This document shows, piece after piece, positions 1 to 12,029 of a stretch of DNA of 64,000 bases. The notes beneath the pieces were generated by a model. It made no database searches. It was given only the letters and a program-made list of their open reading frames with translations, and had not been told where the DNA came from. The DNA lies in the NCBI RefSeq assembly GCF_017654505.1, contig NC_054535.1, positions 42,057,164-42,121,163 on the forward strand, in the 5' to 3' direction. This stretch comes from Polyodon spathula (taxonomy: Eukaryota > Chordata > Actinopteri > Acipenseriformes > Polyodontidae). Position 1 is the first letter of the stretch. Each line of letters opens with the position of its first letter. The translations under genes were made by a program, and so were the position numbers.

Positions 1-497
1 CTTAAGGCCCCAGTTGTAGCATTCAAAAGAGAAGCTAATTTAGGTGATATTCTAGTTCACAGTAAACATAAAAGAATAATTGACAGAATAGGTTCTACAA
101 ATACTTGCACTAGTACATGTAAAGTTTGTAAATACGTAGACAAAAGTAGAAATATAATTAAACATAAGAACACCACATATCCACTAAAAACTAATACCTA
201 CTGTAAAAATATTATGGAATAGCCTGTGAAAAATGTGATGAAATAAAATATGTTGAAGAGACTGGAACAACTTTATATAAAAGAGTTCAGAACCACCTTT
301 CATTAATTAGAAATAAAAAAATGAATAAACCAATAGTACAGCACTTCACCAGTCAAGGACATGACATAAATGATGTAAAGTTTGTAGTATTAGAACAAGT
401 AAAATTAGATAATGTGACATATAGAAGAATAAAAGAAAGTAAATGGATAAATAGACTGAACACAATTATGCCAGCGGGACTCAACAGAAAAGAATGA
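1..497 (+). pseudogene. Penelope-like retroelement, C-terminal part of polymerase with GIY-YIG nuclease (decayed)
   Basis: Frame 1 (1-222) encodes LKAPVVAFKREANLGDIL and a Cys-rich stretch (TCTSTCKVCKY), typical of the segment between reverse transcriptase and endonuclease in Penelope-like elements. The reading then shifts near 208-215 to frame 3, giving YYGIACEKCDEIKYVEETG, then NHLSLIRNKK, IVQHFTSQGHD and a stop at 495-497. That is the GIY-YIG layout, with the usual YVGETG changed to YVEETG. The frameshift and the lost glycine indicate an inactive copy. The element continues to the left of the window. I am confident of the class, not of the clade. Confidence 0.85.
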
Positions 498-885
498 ACT
501 AATTAATTCCAATAAATATATAAAAGTTAAAAATAATTAAATAAACAAAATTAATTCAAAAGTTGTGCATGCTGATGCGCTGGGGAGACCAAATCAAGGC
601 TGATCCTCAGAGCCAGCATTGCATGATAATATAAATATAAGTTTATATAAAATAATGTTAATTAGAATTAATATAGATTTAAAGATATAAGTAAAAGTGA
701 TGTCAACATATAGAACACCATTACATCATGTAAGAATAAATCATGGATTTGAATATAAACAATAACAAGTAGTTGTCATGCTGTCAAACACCTATAAATA
801 CCTCCAATGTTTTGATTCAAACACAGGCTCCCTTGAGAAAGATATGTACAACATATCGAAACGTTGGGCAGCTGGCTCTTTGAGC
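498..885 (+). mobile_element. 3' non-coding part of the Penelope-like element
   Basis: AT-rich tail after the nuclease stop. It contains an imperfect stem (CATGC... with ...GCATG, about 568-626). At its end, GATATGT-aca-ACATATC is followed by GAAACGTTGGGCAGC, the terminal motif typical of Penelope-like elements. The element abuts a (TA)n array at 886. Confidence 0.7.
832..862 (+). ncRNA. hammerhead-like motif, degenerate
   Basis: CTTGAGA (832-838), then a perfect 7-bp hairpin (841-847 with 851-857), then GAAAC (858-862). This order matches the CUGAUGA, stem II, GAAA core of hammerhead ribozymes known in Penelope-like elements, but the first box is altered, so cleavage activity is doubtful. 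Confidence 0.45.
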
Positions 886-887
886 TA

Positions 888-974
<87 letters not shown>

Positions 975-1006
975 ATATATATATAATATATATATAATAT
1001 ATATAT
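886..1006. repeat. (TA)n microsatellite with short interruptions
   Basis: About 120 bases of alternating TA adjoining the 3' end of the Penelope-like relic. ORFs of Ile-Tyr repeats here are artefacts. Confidence 0.97.
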
Positions 1007-1059
1007 AGCAGGGAGGGGGTATAAAATACAGCAGGGAGGGGGTTAAAATCCTCCCTGCT
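1007..1059. repeat. direct and inverted repeats of AGCAGGGAGG
   Basis: AGCAGGGAGGGGGT occurs at 1007-1020 and again at 1030-1043. A perfect 10-base inverted copy, CCTCCCTGCT, lies at 1050-1059 and forms a hairpin with the second copy. Confidence 0.9.
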
Positions 1060-1475
1060 AAAAACATGTGAGAATGCGCACCGGTGTATTGTTTAATTAT
1101 TAGTTATCCCCTGCACCTGGTGGTAATTGTAAATTAGAGCCAGGTGCAGGGTATTTATAGAGAGCAGCCAGCCTGTTCGGGGCTGCTGGTGTGTGAGGAG
1201 CCCGATTGTTGGTGTTCACAATCGTAGTACAAGGTAGAGTGTGTGAAGACCTTGTTTGTGTTTTGTGACAGGTAAACGGCTTAGCTGTCCTGTGTGTTAG
1301 TCAGGGACCTGTTAGTTGTATAATCAGAGCTCCAAAACTGAGTTAGGTTTTGTTTGTGTTGTTTATTTGGTTTGTGTTTATTAAAAGTGCGCGCAAGTGC
1401 CATAAAAATCCATTTCTGTTTCCTGGGTCTGTTCTTAAAGGGGCAATGAACCGTGAGAGTTGCGCAATCTTTGTT
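1060..1475 (+). mobile_element. LTR-like or SINE-like repeat (unclassified)
   Basis: A moderately GC-rich block between two (TA)n arrays. It holds a TATA-like tatttataga at about 1151, an inverted pair (cacctgg... and ...ccaggtgc, about 1115-1148) and a late AATAAA-like ttattaaaa. The architecture suggests a terminal repeat of a retroelement, but no partner copy was recognised in the window. Confidence 0.35.
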
Positions 1476-1477
1476 TA

Positions 1478-1479
1478 CT

Positions 1480-1536
<57 letters not shown>
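1478..1536. repeat. (TA)n microsatellite
   Basis: About 60 bases of alternating TA. Confidence 0.95.
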
Positions 1537-1541
<5 letters not shown>

Positions 1542-3660
1542 GATAAATTAATCCTGTTTTAAATACCATTATACACAGCTGTAAAAATTACTATATTCAC
1601 ACAATTATTGTTTTGAAATTCAGCTTTTATTAGGGAGCTCCCCTAAATCCCTTGTTTAGAAAGATACAGGGTATTAATGCTTGTGACAGAGTAGCCATGT
1701 GGGTGCGTACATTCGCTGCTGAGTGACAGACAGGAGAGCGAGACGGAGGTTATAGTTGATACGCACGGAGCACATGCAACACAGTGTATGAAAACTTTGG
1801 TAAGATCTACAAGATTTGAACTAATCTCTGTTCAATAATAAACTAACGTTGCTGAAGGGCTTGATCATGGCAAATAAACAGTTAGGGCGGATAGCCACGG
1901 ATTACTGTATATAAGTAAATAAAGACAGTTTTTGATTTGTATTGCTTTAAATGCAAGATCCAGTTTTTTTAATATATATAATCTCAGTTGCAAAACAGTC
2001 TGTTACCCTGATGTAGTAAATTTTAGTAATTAACAGTATTCATATTTTAATGTAATCAACTTTAGTATCACTGCAAAGGTCCCTGTTGGTGTTTCTGTAT
2101 AATGCAGTTTATAATCCTTTAGGCAATTTAAATGAATATTACCTCATGTCCCAGTGTCCTCTTATCCAGACAACAACATTGCAAGTAGAGAATGCTAGTT
2201 CAGTTACAGCTTGTGGAGCATTGACCTGAGCTGCATATTCATTCCTCTTCCTTCCAAACTGCTTCAAAATCAGTCTGAAATCTGTGTTTGCATTTGATGC
2301 AAATGTGTTCACCTACCATGCTATGTGCAAAGTGATGCAGAAAAACCACTTTGAATTGTTTTTAGTGGAATATTATAATTGGAGTTTATTTGCAGGATAT
2401 TAAATTAAATGATCTCACAGGAGTGGTTTAATTACTGTAATCTGGTATTACACCTTAATTTCTTACCAAAGCAAAGCGCCGGTTGATCCCGATCCTGGAT
2501 TTATAGGAAGTATACAATGGAATAGTACTACACAAATCGACGGGATGTTAAATTTTTGGTGAATTTGATTACGTACGACGAAGTCAATAAGAAGTTCTTC
2601 AAGACCTGAATACGTTTAACTAGAAAGGACCGCCTGGTTTAAAAAAAAAAAAAAAAAAAAAAAAATTCTAATAAAGAATTCATGAATTGAGATCAGTAGT
2701 GCTCTGAATTTGAAAAAGACTTCCAAGACATTCAATCCAACATTCTGTTTCATGCTCAGGGCAAAAGTAGTCTAAAAGCAAGCTCTGGTGAGTTTTTTTT
2801 TTTTTCATGGTATTAGGAGAGCATATCATTGTTTTAAAAAAACTTGGTCTTGGAGTGACTACATTTTTTCACTCCTGGGAATCCTACTGCTATGAATTGC
2901 AAAATGTGTGAAGGAGCTGTTTTAAACAAGTGAATAGTGTACCTTTTTTTTTTTTTTTTTGCTTTTTAACCAGTGTGAAACAAAAATGTTGTTTCTACGA
3001 AACAGAAAAAGCTACATTACTTACTATAGCTCGGTGCTTGGGTTTCAGGAGACTCCTAACTACAAGGATGAGGCTCTTCACCTTCAGAACGTTGCCAGTG
3101 TTAGTGTTTCTGTTCCTTCTTCCAGGACTCTTATCCTTGCACAGGTTCATTCATTTTGTGGGGTGGTGTAACACTCATGGATGTGTTCTCAGAGCTCTGT
3201 GAAATTCACTTGAATCTACATGTACCTTAGAGACAAAAATATGTTATGTGCAGGCCACTTAAACATCAGGGGTGAAGGCTTCTCTATAGTTGTTTTGTTA
3301 TGTTTTTATTTCTTTGAAAAGAATGGTTCAGCTCTAATGCAAGTGCATCATTGTATTTCAGTTGGGCTATCTCAATTAACTGAGCTTACAGAAATATAGG
3401 CTTAATGCCTGAAGCAAACAATAACAAATGCTGCTTGGTAACCGTAATCTCTTCATTACACTCCTCTTGTATTGTGCGCAGCTGCAGGTCTGGTTATTTG
3501 GCCAACAATGGTATTGATTTAGTTTTGTGTTTCATGGAGCCTTGTTTTGCTAATATGAATAACTTGACAGCATTGATTTTTTTTTTTTTTTTTTTTCTTT
3601 TTGCATTTTTCCAAAGTATTGAGTAATTTTAGTTAAAATAAATCCAGTGTGAAGACAAAA
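1537..3660. other. non-coding region, no gene recognised
   Basis: AT-rich sequence with several poly-A and poly-T runs (2641-2665, 2945-2960, 3577-3596). A short ORF at 3068-3202 begins with a hydrophobic, signal-like stretch but has no other support. Nothing else recognisable was seen. Confidence 0.5.
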
Positions 3661-3689
3661 TGTTCTGCTCTAAGGGGCTACAGCTTTGT

Positions 3690-3960
3690 TACAGGGGAGT
3701 TCCCTGTCGCTGGTTCAACTGTGCTGCTGCTGTGGTAAACAGAAAGGCTTGTCTGGAGCTGAGCTGATCGGAGGCCCTGATTGGCTGGGCGATGTGCCCA
3801 GGGAGCCTACACCTGTTTAAGAACACAGCAGCGCCAGTTCGAGGCTACAGCACCACGGCCATAGCTACATAGGCAGGCGCTGAGTGAAAGCTTGCTTTGT
3901 TTACATCGAGGAGGACAGCGTCCGCTCCACAGGATAACTACTACGGAACCATGTTTTTTA
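3690..3960 (+). promoter_or_regulatory. GC-richer block, possible promoter or untranslated exon
   Basis: It stands out from the AT-rich surroundings. It contains an inverted CCAAT box (gattggctggg, about 3779), a TATA-like tttaaga (about 3818) and a CpG-containing stretch after it. It could be an upstream promoter or exon of coro2a, or a retroelement terminal repeat. There is no transcript evidence either way. Confidence 0.2.
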
Positions 3961-5660
3961 AAATATACGCATCACTTTACTATACTCGAATACGCAGACC
4001 ATTTTTGAGAAGATGAAACTAGTTTAATACGGTGTTCTGTTGTAACAAAGTGTTTAATCCTATATTGCTAACTGCTGTTCGCTAGCATCATTTTTTCTTT
4101 TTTCTTTACAGTAATATGTCTCTGAGGTTGGTTTCCAACTACTTTAGTAATATCTAGCCATGGTCAGGAACCAAATATATGTGCTAGAAAGCATGTTCCT
4201 TTCATTAGAAATATTTAAGTCCTGTGTCAGTCCTGTACCAAAGTGCAGTTTCTGTAAGCAGCGAAAGCATGGCGGGGGGTCTGTGATAGGGACGGACCAA
4301 TTCTGAGAGGACGCTTTTAAAGTCTCGTGCCTACAGAGATGTTTCGTATCGACAGTATGAAACCTTACTAGAAAAATAAACTTGAATTTGTGAAGATAAT
4401 TATGGTACAAAAGTACAGTCAAAGTTGCCCAGTAACTCCTGCCAATTTTTTTTTTTTTTTTTTTTTTGGGAACCAGAATTTGCTTCTTATCAAGGAAGAG
4501 CAGGTTTCTGTTGCCTAGGTGATGAAAGGGTCAACAAGTATCCCTTTGCATGTCCTCCTATTGCAGTACCTTCAAACCTTGACTTTTGTTAGTAACAGCA
4601 CATAACATCTGCAGCTCAATCTAAATGGATGCATGGTTTCTACAAAGCTTTTCTTTTTTTTTTTTGATTTACTGGTTTTGTATTGTTAATGCACTTCTGG
4701 CTCAGATTACCTGGGGTTTGCTGCTGGTTGAGTGGCTACACGTCTAGTGTTTCCACTTGAAATTCATTGCTACAGAGGGCTGCCGTGCGTTACCCGCCGC
4801 TGCATAAAGAAGGATATCGCACTGCTTTTTTTTATAATGTTGGCTTGAGGTCAGCAGGAGGGAGGCAGTTTGCAGAGGAACATTGCTTCTTTGCTATCCA
4901 CACATTTAAGTTTGTGTTTTTTCCTTTCATTTACTGCAGTAACTAGTATTGTTGGCTCTGTAGTTATTCCAGCACATGTGAATGTACCGCTGGGACACCA
5001 GAGTTCAAATTTAAACTCCCATTGTACAGCAGTCCTTATTTTACTGTGAGTTTTAAAAAAGTGGATGAGGATCCTCTACTATTTATTTATTTATCTATTT
5101 ATTTATTTATTTTACTCTAACAGCTAAAGCACATATTACTGTAACACTTTTTTTCTGCCAATGAGTCAACAAGTTTCTCCTCCCATTTTAAGATTAAACA
5201 GTAATAAAGACTAAAGTGTGTTTTTGTTGTCACGTTGAGTGGGCTTTTATGTCAAACAAGGAAAAAGAGACGCTGTTGTGATTTGTTACTCAGAATGGTT
5301 ACATCACTTTGGTGGTTAGAGCTGCCATGTACAGGTTCAAGACCTCTGGCCATAAACGTCACCAACACATTTTGTTTTCATGTGTTAGGGTGAGACGGGA
5401 CAGTTTTGGAAACTAGGCTTATTATTTAAAAAAAAAAAACAAAAAAAAAAAAAAAGAGGTCCATCATGTATAATTTGCTCCACTACAGTAGTTACCAAAT
5501 GCTGGGGCATATATTTGAAATATATTCTGTCTGTACTATGTTCACCAAAAGAACAAAAGCAAAATAGTATAATAATAATAAATAGAACTGCCAGGCAGTT
5601 TTACGGATTCCAAGCCCCAGTACCACAACCAAACACTTAAGCAATTACTGGAAGAAGCGG
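3961..5660. other. non-coding region with simple repeats
   Basis: No gene seen. It contains poly-T (4446-4467), a (TTTA)n tract (about 5081-5112), poly-A runs near 5428-5456 and a short tRNA-like fragment near 5305-5350 (tggttagagc then ggttcaagacc). Confidence 0.5.
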
Positions 5661-5689
5661 GTTTAGTTAAAAAAAAAAATATATATATA

Positions 5690-6330
5690 TTTATCAAACA
5701 GCCATTTTGGTTTCAGGTCAACACCATTTTTTTAATAGTCATTTGTACTGATACATTGTCAGGGAAGACGCTTGTGAAGTTTGGAGTTAGTCAAATAAAT
5801 TGTTTGTCAACGGATGCAGGTTTAAATTTCAAATGTAAGTGTATAAGTGGCGGCCATCTTGTTTTATAAAACATCACCATTTTAACATTTGTATCCCATT
5901 GTTACTAGGACGATAACTACCAAGTTTGGCGTTTGTTGGACAAACGGTTTTCAAACAGCAGCAGTTTGTTGTTAGGGGCGCGTTTCGATAAGATTTGTGG
6001 CAGTCATTTTGACATTAAAATTTATCACAGCAACTTCTGCTTCGCAAGCTTGATGCGGGTTTGGATGCTGATGATATATGCCAAGTTTCAGATCAATCGC
6101 TTCATCGGTTCCCAAGAAGAAGATTTCGAAAGGTTTTATCGAAAAATGCTTCACGGCGCCAATTGCAAGGACGCAGCAGCAAAATTTTTTGAGCATCTGA
6201 CAGGCAATGTATCCAGCGTGTTAACTGCCAAGTCAAAACCTGATCAGTCACACAGCTTTGAAGCAGCAGCAGTTTAAAATTTTGGGAAGATTTTTTTTTT
6301 TTTAAAAAAAACAAAAAAAAAAGCTTTAAC
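5690..6330 (+). repeat. unclassified dispersed element with repeated aagttt-type blocks
   Basis: Contains three related phrases beginning aagttt (about 5778, 5921 and 6082), each followed by a caa/cggtt motif. A 114-codon open frame (5933-6277) ends at homopolymer T and A tracts. I do not recognise the encoded product. The poor similarity to any known domain and the repeat structure argue for a mobile-element relic and not a gene. Confidence 0.3.
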
Positions 6331-7270
6331 AATAGAAGCCTACTAATAATAAAATGGTACACGATTTAAAAGTATGCCCATCTACCACCTGATTTCAGGA
6401 ATGGACATAAGACTCATTCCTGGTTTTACTGTAAGTTTTAATAAGGTTCACCTGAGCTTGTTTCCACTGCACTGTTGCTAACCAATCTTGTATTAAAAAC
6501 TGGAATGGGTGCATCTGCTATGCAATCTTATTTCCATTCTTGTGGTCGTGGTATACAGTGGATGTGCTTGTATGTCTAAGCAGAGAGAAACACTTATTTA
6601 GCTGAGATTAAACTTGGCTGCAACATTCTTTGGTATTTGAGAGTATCCAAATCTGGATTTATAAGCAGATCTGTCTGTCACTTATAGTTTTCTAGAGAGA
6701 TGTGTTGAAGGGGACAGGGAGTTAAAGACCATGACAAGCCTTACACAGGCAAATCAAAAACCAAAACAAGCAATGCTTATTTACAAAGCAGTCAAATCAT
6801 GGCGTTAGGCTGCTGTCCTATCCGTGTAGACAAGGGTTTACACTTGTAAGTTGTTTTCAAATGTTTTTTTTCAAAACCTGATTTGTTACTAATGTCTGAG
6901 TATATGTGTTTTAATAATAATCAGTAATACAAATTTTACAAAATGGTTTGTGCATTTCAGTGTTTGTACCTTTTCCTCAAATACATAAAAATAGAATACA
7001 CCAACAATGCATATTCTAGACTGAACAAACTGACCTGAACAGAAAAAGATAAGGATTTATCAAGTTATCAAGCCAATTTGTAGTCCATACAGACAACGTC
7101 TTTCAGTCCAACGGTTTTTCCTCAAGCAGGAAGCGTTTCATTTTATGACGAGAACCTTTTGTGAGGACTTATAATATTTACACAGGCGTGTACTGGAAAC
7201 AGACCTTGAGATGATTGTGTAAACAGAACTTTATACTCTTTTGTGAAGACTGAAAACATTCTATATCTTA
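6331..7270. other. non-coding region
   Basis: No gene or recognisable repeat was seen. Confidence 0.45.
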
Positions 7271-7274
7271 TCTG

Positions 7275-7480
7275 GGGGGGAGCTGTTCTTTTAAATTACC
7301 CTCCCCCTGCAGGTTACCCCTAAGAGAATTTGAACCAGTAATCTGCAACCCCAAAAGGCTACTGTATGTTTCCATCTGTGCTACTGTACCACTATGGGGT
7401 ATTGGTGATGTATTATAACTCTGGGCTAGTTTCGCTTCATTGCCATCCTTTATCATTCTAATCCTGACAGACAGTGGCAT
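7275..7480 (-). mobile_element. tRNA-derived SINE-like fragment
   Basis: On the minus strand a B-box-like GGTTCAAATTC (7336-7326) lies downstream of an A-box-like tggtacagtagcac (around 7395-7382). The spacing fits a tRNA-type promoter. The rest is decayed. Confidence 0.5.
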
Positions 7481-8169
7481 GTGTAAATTCATTTTCTTAG
7501 AAACATGATGCTCTATATCCTAGACAACCGAGTTAAAAGCCAGTGTTACTTATAGATAAAGAATAACTACTGCATCAAAATATTATGCATCTAGTGAGTT
7601 TTGATATTTACAATTTGCAGTGGGCTGTTCAGTTCGTCATAACAGCAGTGATTGTCAATGTTTGTTTATTGCTGTAACTACATGGATGTCCTTGCTTCAC
7701 GTAAAACAGTAATCTCAATAAAAAGGGCATTTTTTTATCTTGTTTCCTAGTTTTGATATTGAACCAACTCATGCCAATTTAAAAAAAGGATCACATTAGG
7801 ATCAAGCCAGAAATAAGCAAGGACGATACAAGAGTAACAACATCATTGCAAGTGTTCTGTGCGCATCATACCGCATCACTGGGCTTTTGTTGTTTTCACC
7901 TGCACACCTGTTTCTCCTGCCTCCAATTAAGGATTTCTGCTGATTAATCTTCCTTGCCGGTGTGAGCGGCAATCGTATAAGAACATCGGGAAAGGACACT
8001 GGCTGTTATTTTATTAGTTAGTTGTGTATTTTAAATGTTTATAATTCTTAATTGCTTTTATATGTCTGCTATGTCTTTTCTCTCTGTATCCTTATTTTCC
8101 TTCTGTTTTGTTTTTCCTTCAAAGAAATGTTTAAAATTTTTGCATTTTATTATTTTTATATTTTGTTTT

Positions 8170-8225
8170 AATTTCTGAAAGTCGCTTTGGATAAAAGTGT
8201 CTGCTAAATAATTTAATAATAATGA
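8170..8225 (+). mobile_element. SINE 3' tail (5' truncated)
   Basis: gtcgctttggataaaagtgt followed by ctgctaaataa, then AAT repeats. This is a 3' tail widespread in fish SINEs, and it is the reverse complement of the start of the element at 57.46 kb. Confidence 0.65.
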
Positions 8226-8900
8226 AAGAATTTTGTGCCTGCCTTGAACGATATCCAATGGTTATACTTGGATGCAAAGATCACACAAGGCATTACATTT
8301 CTTTTCATGATTCTTGCTTAAACTAAAGTCCTGCCATATTTATAAAACGGCAGGTATCAACAATGCAGCCTAGTTGTCTGATTTAAGTTCTATCTAGAAT
8401 TCTCTTCCTGTATCTCGGTATAATTGCACCGCATTCTCTCTGGACTTCAACAAAAAATGTACTGTAAGGGATCTTTTTTTTTTAAGTGTACTTACTTTTA
8501 ATAAGTCATTTCATTAAAGCAATAAGTATTCGTTCCAATATTCTGATATCATTGCACACCTGGGTTCTGACACCAGTGGCTGACACTTAAGTACTTGTCC
8601 CAAGTGTCTAATTCTGTCTGAATAATGAACACCTTGTTGTTTTTTAATCGTGTTGGTAAAATCTTCTCCATCAAGTGTGGACACGCTTCACCTCACAATC
8701 TAATCTCTGTCTGTTCCTTAAAGGTGGTTCTATTTTGAAATCTTTCAACAAACATTTTTGTAAAAACAAAAAATTAAACCTGGATCAGCAGAAGATATTT
8801 GCCATTCAAATGACCTTTAAATGCTGGTGTGCATATGCAGTGACCTCATGTCTGCTGAGGTTGGAATTTGCATCCCAGTAGGCTCACAAGGGGAGTGTAG
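8226..8900. other. non-coding region
   Basis: No gene or recognisable repeat was seen. Confidence 0.45.
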
Positions 8901-8929
8901 GCCTATTGGAGGATGCCACTGTAGTCCCA

Positions 8930-9765
8930 CCATTTTGGGCAACAGTGATGAAAAAGGGTGTCAGAGACTGTGACAGTGACAGAATGATTCTTGGTGATTA
9001 AATTTCCTTCCCGGCCTGTGAGGACACAGGTTAAAGGGAACAAAGTGCCCTGGACTAACAGTTAATTCGCAGGGTTAGGTGGAAGTCAGCCATCTAGAAA
9101 GGGGGAACAGCTGCGGTACATTAATTCATTGCTCCAGAGGGAAAGCGATGTGGTAACCGTGGATTGGAGGAGAAATGGCTGCATTCACTAACCAAGGGGG
9201 TCTGTTACTAAAGGTACAAATAGGAGACGTGGCTAGGTGATCTGTTCCTTTGTTTATGGTTAAGGGAATGCTAAAGGACGAGCCAGATATTATCGTGAGT
9301 GTCCAATGTTTGTTTGTTTTGTTGGTTAAAATTGTACAGTTTGTTATTTATTAGATGGCTAACTTGATCTGGAGCTGTTGCTACAAGTCAGTACTGCCCC
9401 GTTGTACACAAATAACTTTTTTCACCACGAGTACAGTAACAATCACTCTGGACTTGTGAACGAGTGTCTTTGTGTGTGTTCTACTGTGTTGCATTAATTA
9501 TGAACTGTGTCTTGTTATTTTGGGACTGTAACCCGTAGTTACAGTGCAGTATACATTGCTGTGTATTGCCTGGGATTATTCTTTGTGGTTGCTGGACCAG
9601 AATTACAATAATAAAACACGTTTGGATCGTGAATTTTGTTGTCTGTCTTCTGTTGCCGAATCACATCACCACTATACCTGCGCACTGCAAACCTCTTGGC
9701 CGCAGGAACAGATTACAGTTCTTGCAAAAAAATCATTTTTTAAGATGCAATTTATCTTTTGGTGA
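8930..9765 (+). mobile_element. LTR-like repeat, copy 1
   Basis: Shares ordered blocks with 44.25-44.65 kb: ggagctgttgct, caccacgag, ggactgtaa.cccgt, atacattg.tgtgtattg, and a terminal aataaaa followed by catcacc..tac.cctg. The same strand and the same block order indicate two diverged copies of one family. The placement of the AATAAA resembles the R region of a long terminal repeat. Boundaries are approximate. Confidence 0.5.
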
Positions 9766-9789
9766 CACACCGATATTGTATGTTATTTG

Positions 9790-11800
9790 AAATGTTATGT
9801 TCTGTAGATTTCTCTAATATAAAGTCATTTTTGTAATATTGAGTCCTTACAGTCTGTTTGTTTAAGACAACATATTTATAGAAATAGCTTTGCTAGAAAT
9901 ACTTAGGAGTTCACTGACTAATGTCTAACAGTGAATAGAATTATAATCTAGTTTAACTAAAAACAAAACTAGAAAAATCAAATACTTCCACAGACAGAAA
10001 TAGCAGACCTACGCACAGCAGTAAAGTGCACTGTAAGTATTGAACATGTACTGAAATTATTTTAATGTACAATTAACCCAGAATAGTGTCATGAAAATTA
10101 GTTAAGAAAAATAAAGCAATACTAGCAATTTTGGATCTGGTCGAGCCTCCAGTTTTCAGTGTAAGCATCACAATTGGCTTATGGGAAATGACAGCTGGAA
10201 TTCCTGTTCTGGAACCTGCAGATACTGGACTAAACAGGTAGAACATGTAAAACACTGGAATGTAAAGCAGGTATTCCACCCCATTCAGTGACACACAGTG
10301 TGCACAGTGTGTTTCTTCAGCTGAACTGGGGTGCCATTCTTCAGTGCTTGCCAGACGCCAATCACTTACAGCCTATGGGTAATGCTGTGGAAACCATAAA
10401 CACAATGGCATCAAGCAGTCGGGATGAGGTAAAGCTGAGTTATGTCTCTTTAGTCATATCTTTTCGCTGTTTGAGGTGGGTTGGTGGTGCTTAATTGTAG
10501 CTTTGTCCAAAGTAAGTCGTGACTTTCCTGTGCTCATATCTGAAACAGGGTCTCCTCAGCTGCCAGTTCTTCCACAAATGTTACAGCACCACAGTGAGTT
10601 ACCTTATAATCATGCAACTGGTAATACAGGCATTCATTTTCTTTATGGTGACAGTGAATGATTCACAGCTGTGCATTTGTGAGGTGTCGGGTCTCATTCT
10701 TTGGTGTGGTTTAGCATCTAAGCAAAGTAGTGTACATCTTTATTGTGTTAAGCTTTAACTAGAGAATAATGGGTTCAATTGATATTAATACCTAGGGTAA
10801 TTCCAGCACAGATTAGATGCCTTTATAGTATTGCATAGAATTGTTCAGTTTGATACTGTGTAATGGGCTATATTCATAGAAGACAGTGTTCAGCAACATA
10901 CCATATTTTTACATACTTTCTGTATCATATCAGACCACATGTACATTATACCAATATAGCTTACCGTGTGACACACATTACATTGACTTGTTGATGTCAT
11001 AATTTCTAAGTCTTGTTTTAGTCTTACAATATCCTTGGTGATTTTGCCAGTTCTGACAACCTGGGCTGTTTGCCTTGCTGTTCCAAACTTCTCTGACTTT
11101 CACGCTCGCTCAGTCACCGATGATAAAGAATTCATTCAGATTTTTGAAATTTGAAACAAGCAAAAATACCAAAATTAGCTTTTTACAAAACACCTGGTGC
11201 ATTACTTTTGCTGGTCAGCTATGTCATTCTCAGCGCTCTTATTTTTGTTTAAAATATCCCGGGTAGTAGTTTATTACAAAAACAAAAAATAAATGAAATT
11301 GTTGCAAGCATGTAATTCCACAGTTTTAGAAAAAAGGGAACAGAGAAAGATAAAATAATTGAATAATTCCGTGGTGTATTTTGTCAATTGTATTTCGTTG
11401 CAGTTAATATGTAATACCACTAGGTTAAACCCAGACTATGGGAGCCCAGAGGTAGCAAACAAATTGCAATAGGGTTCGCTGTAAAACCTAAACCGAGTGC
11501 CAGAAATATTTCATTTTCTTAGTATAGTTAGTATTTTAATATACTTGAGTGGTCCAAAATTATATAGGTGAAGCTCAATAAAAAAAAAAAAATCTGTAAA
11601 AACTAAAAAAAAAAGTCTTGGTAATTCGTTTTTTTAATTATCATTTTTTTATTTCAAAAGCAATCACCTTTTAATAAGACACTGGCTACAATGCAGCCAC
11701 AAAAACACCTGACTGACTTGGAGCCCAATAAATAACTAGTTTATATTCTATGTCTTTTTATTGCATAGATGTTTTCAGACTAGTATGTTATGTTATGTAT
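9790..11800. other. non-coding region
   Basis: Nothing recognisable apart from short A and T runs. Small ORFs lack coding character. Confidence 0.45.
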
Positions 11801-11801
11801 T

Positions 11802-11911
11802 CTTAAGGCCACCACACACCAGATGTGATGCTATTTTTTTTTTTTTTTTAATTGCTGACGAGACACTTTCGCAGCGACATGACCATACACACCAGAAGCG
11901 ACAGATTGGAA
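11802..11911 (+). mobile_element. dispersed DNA-transposon-like repeat, copy A
   Basis: Reads ttaaggccaccacacacc, then a T run, then cactttcgcagcgacatg, catacacaccagaagcgac. The reverse complement of 48979-49066 carries the same blocks in the same order. Confidence 0.6.
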
Positions 11912-12029
11912 AACGGCCAGATCAATAAAACTTAAAGAATTGCTATTGGCAAAACTATAATCAAGACTGCTACATATTCATCAACATAATGTAGTAATTT
12001 TTTACCATCAGTTATAGCCCTTATACATT

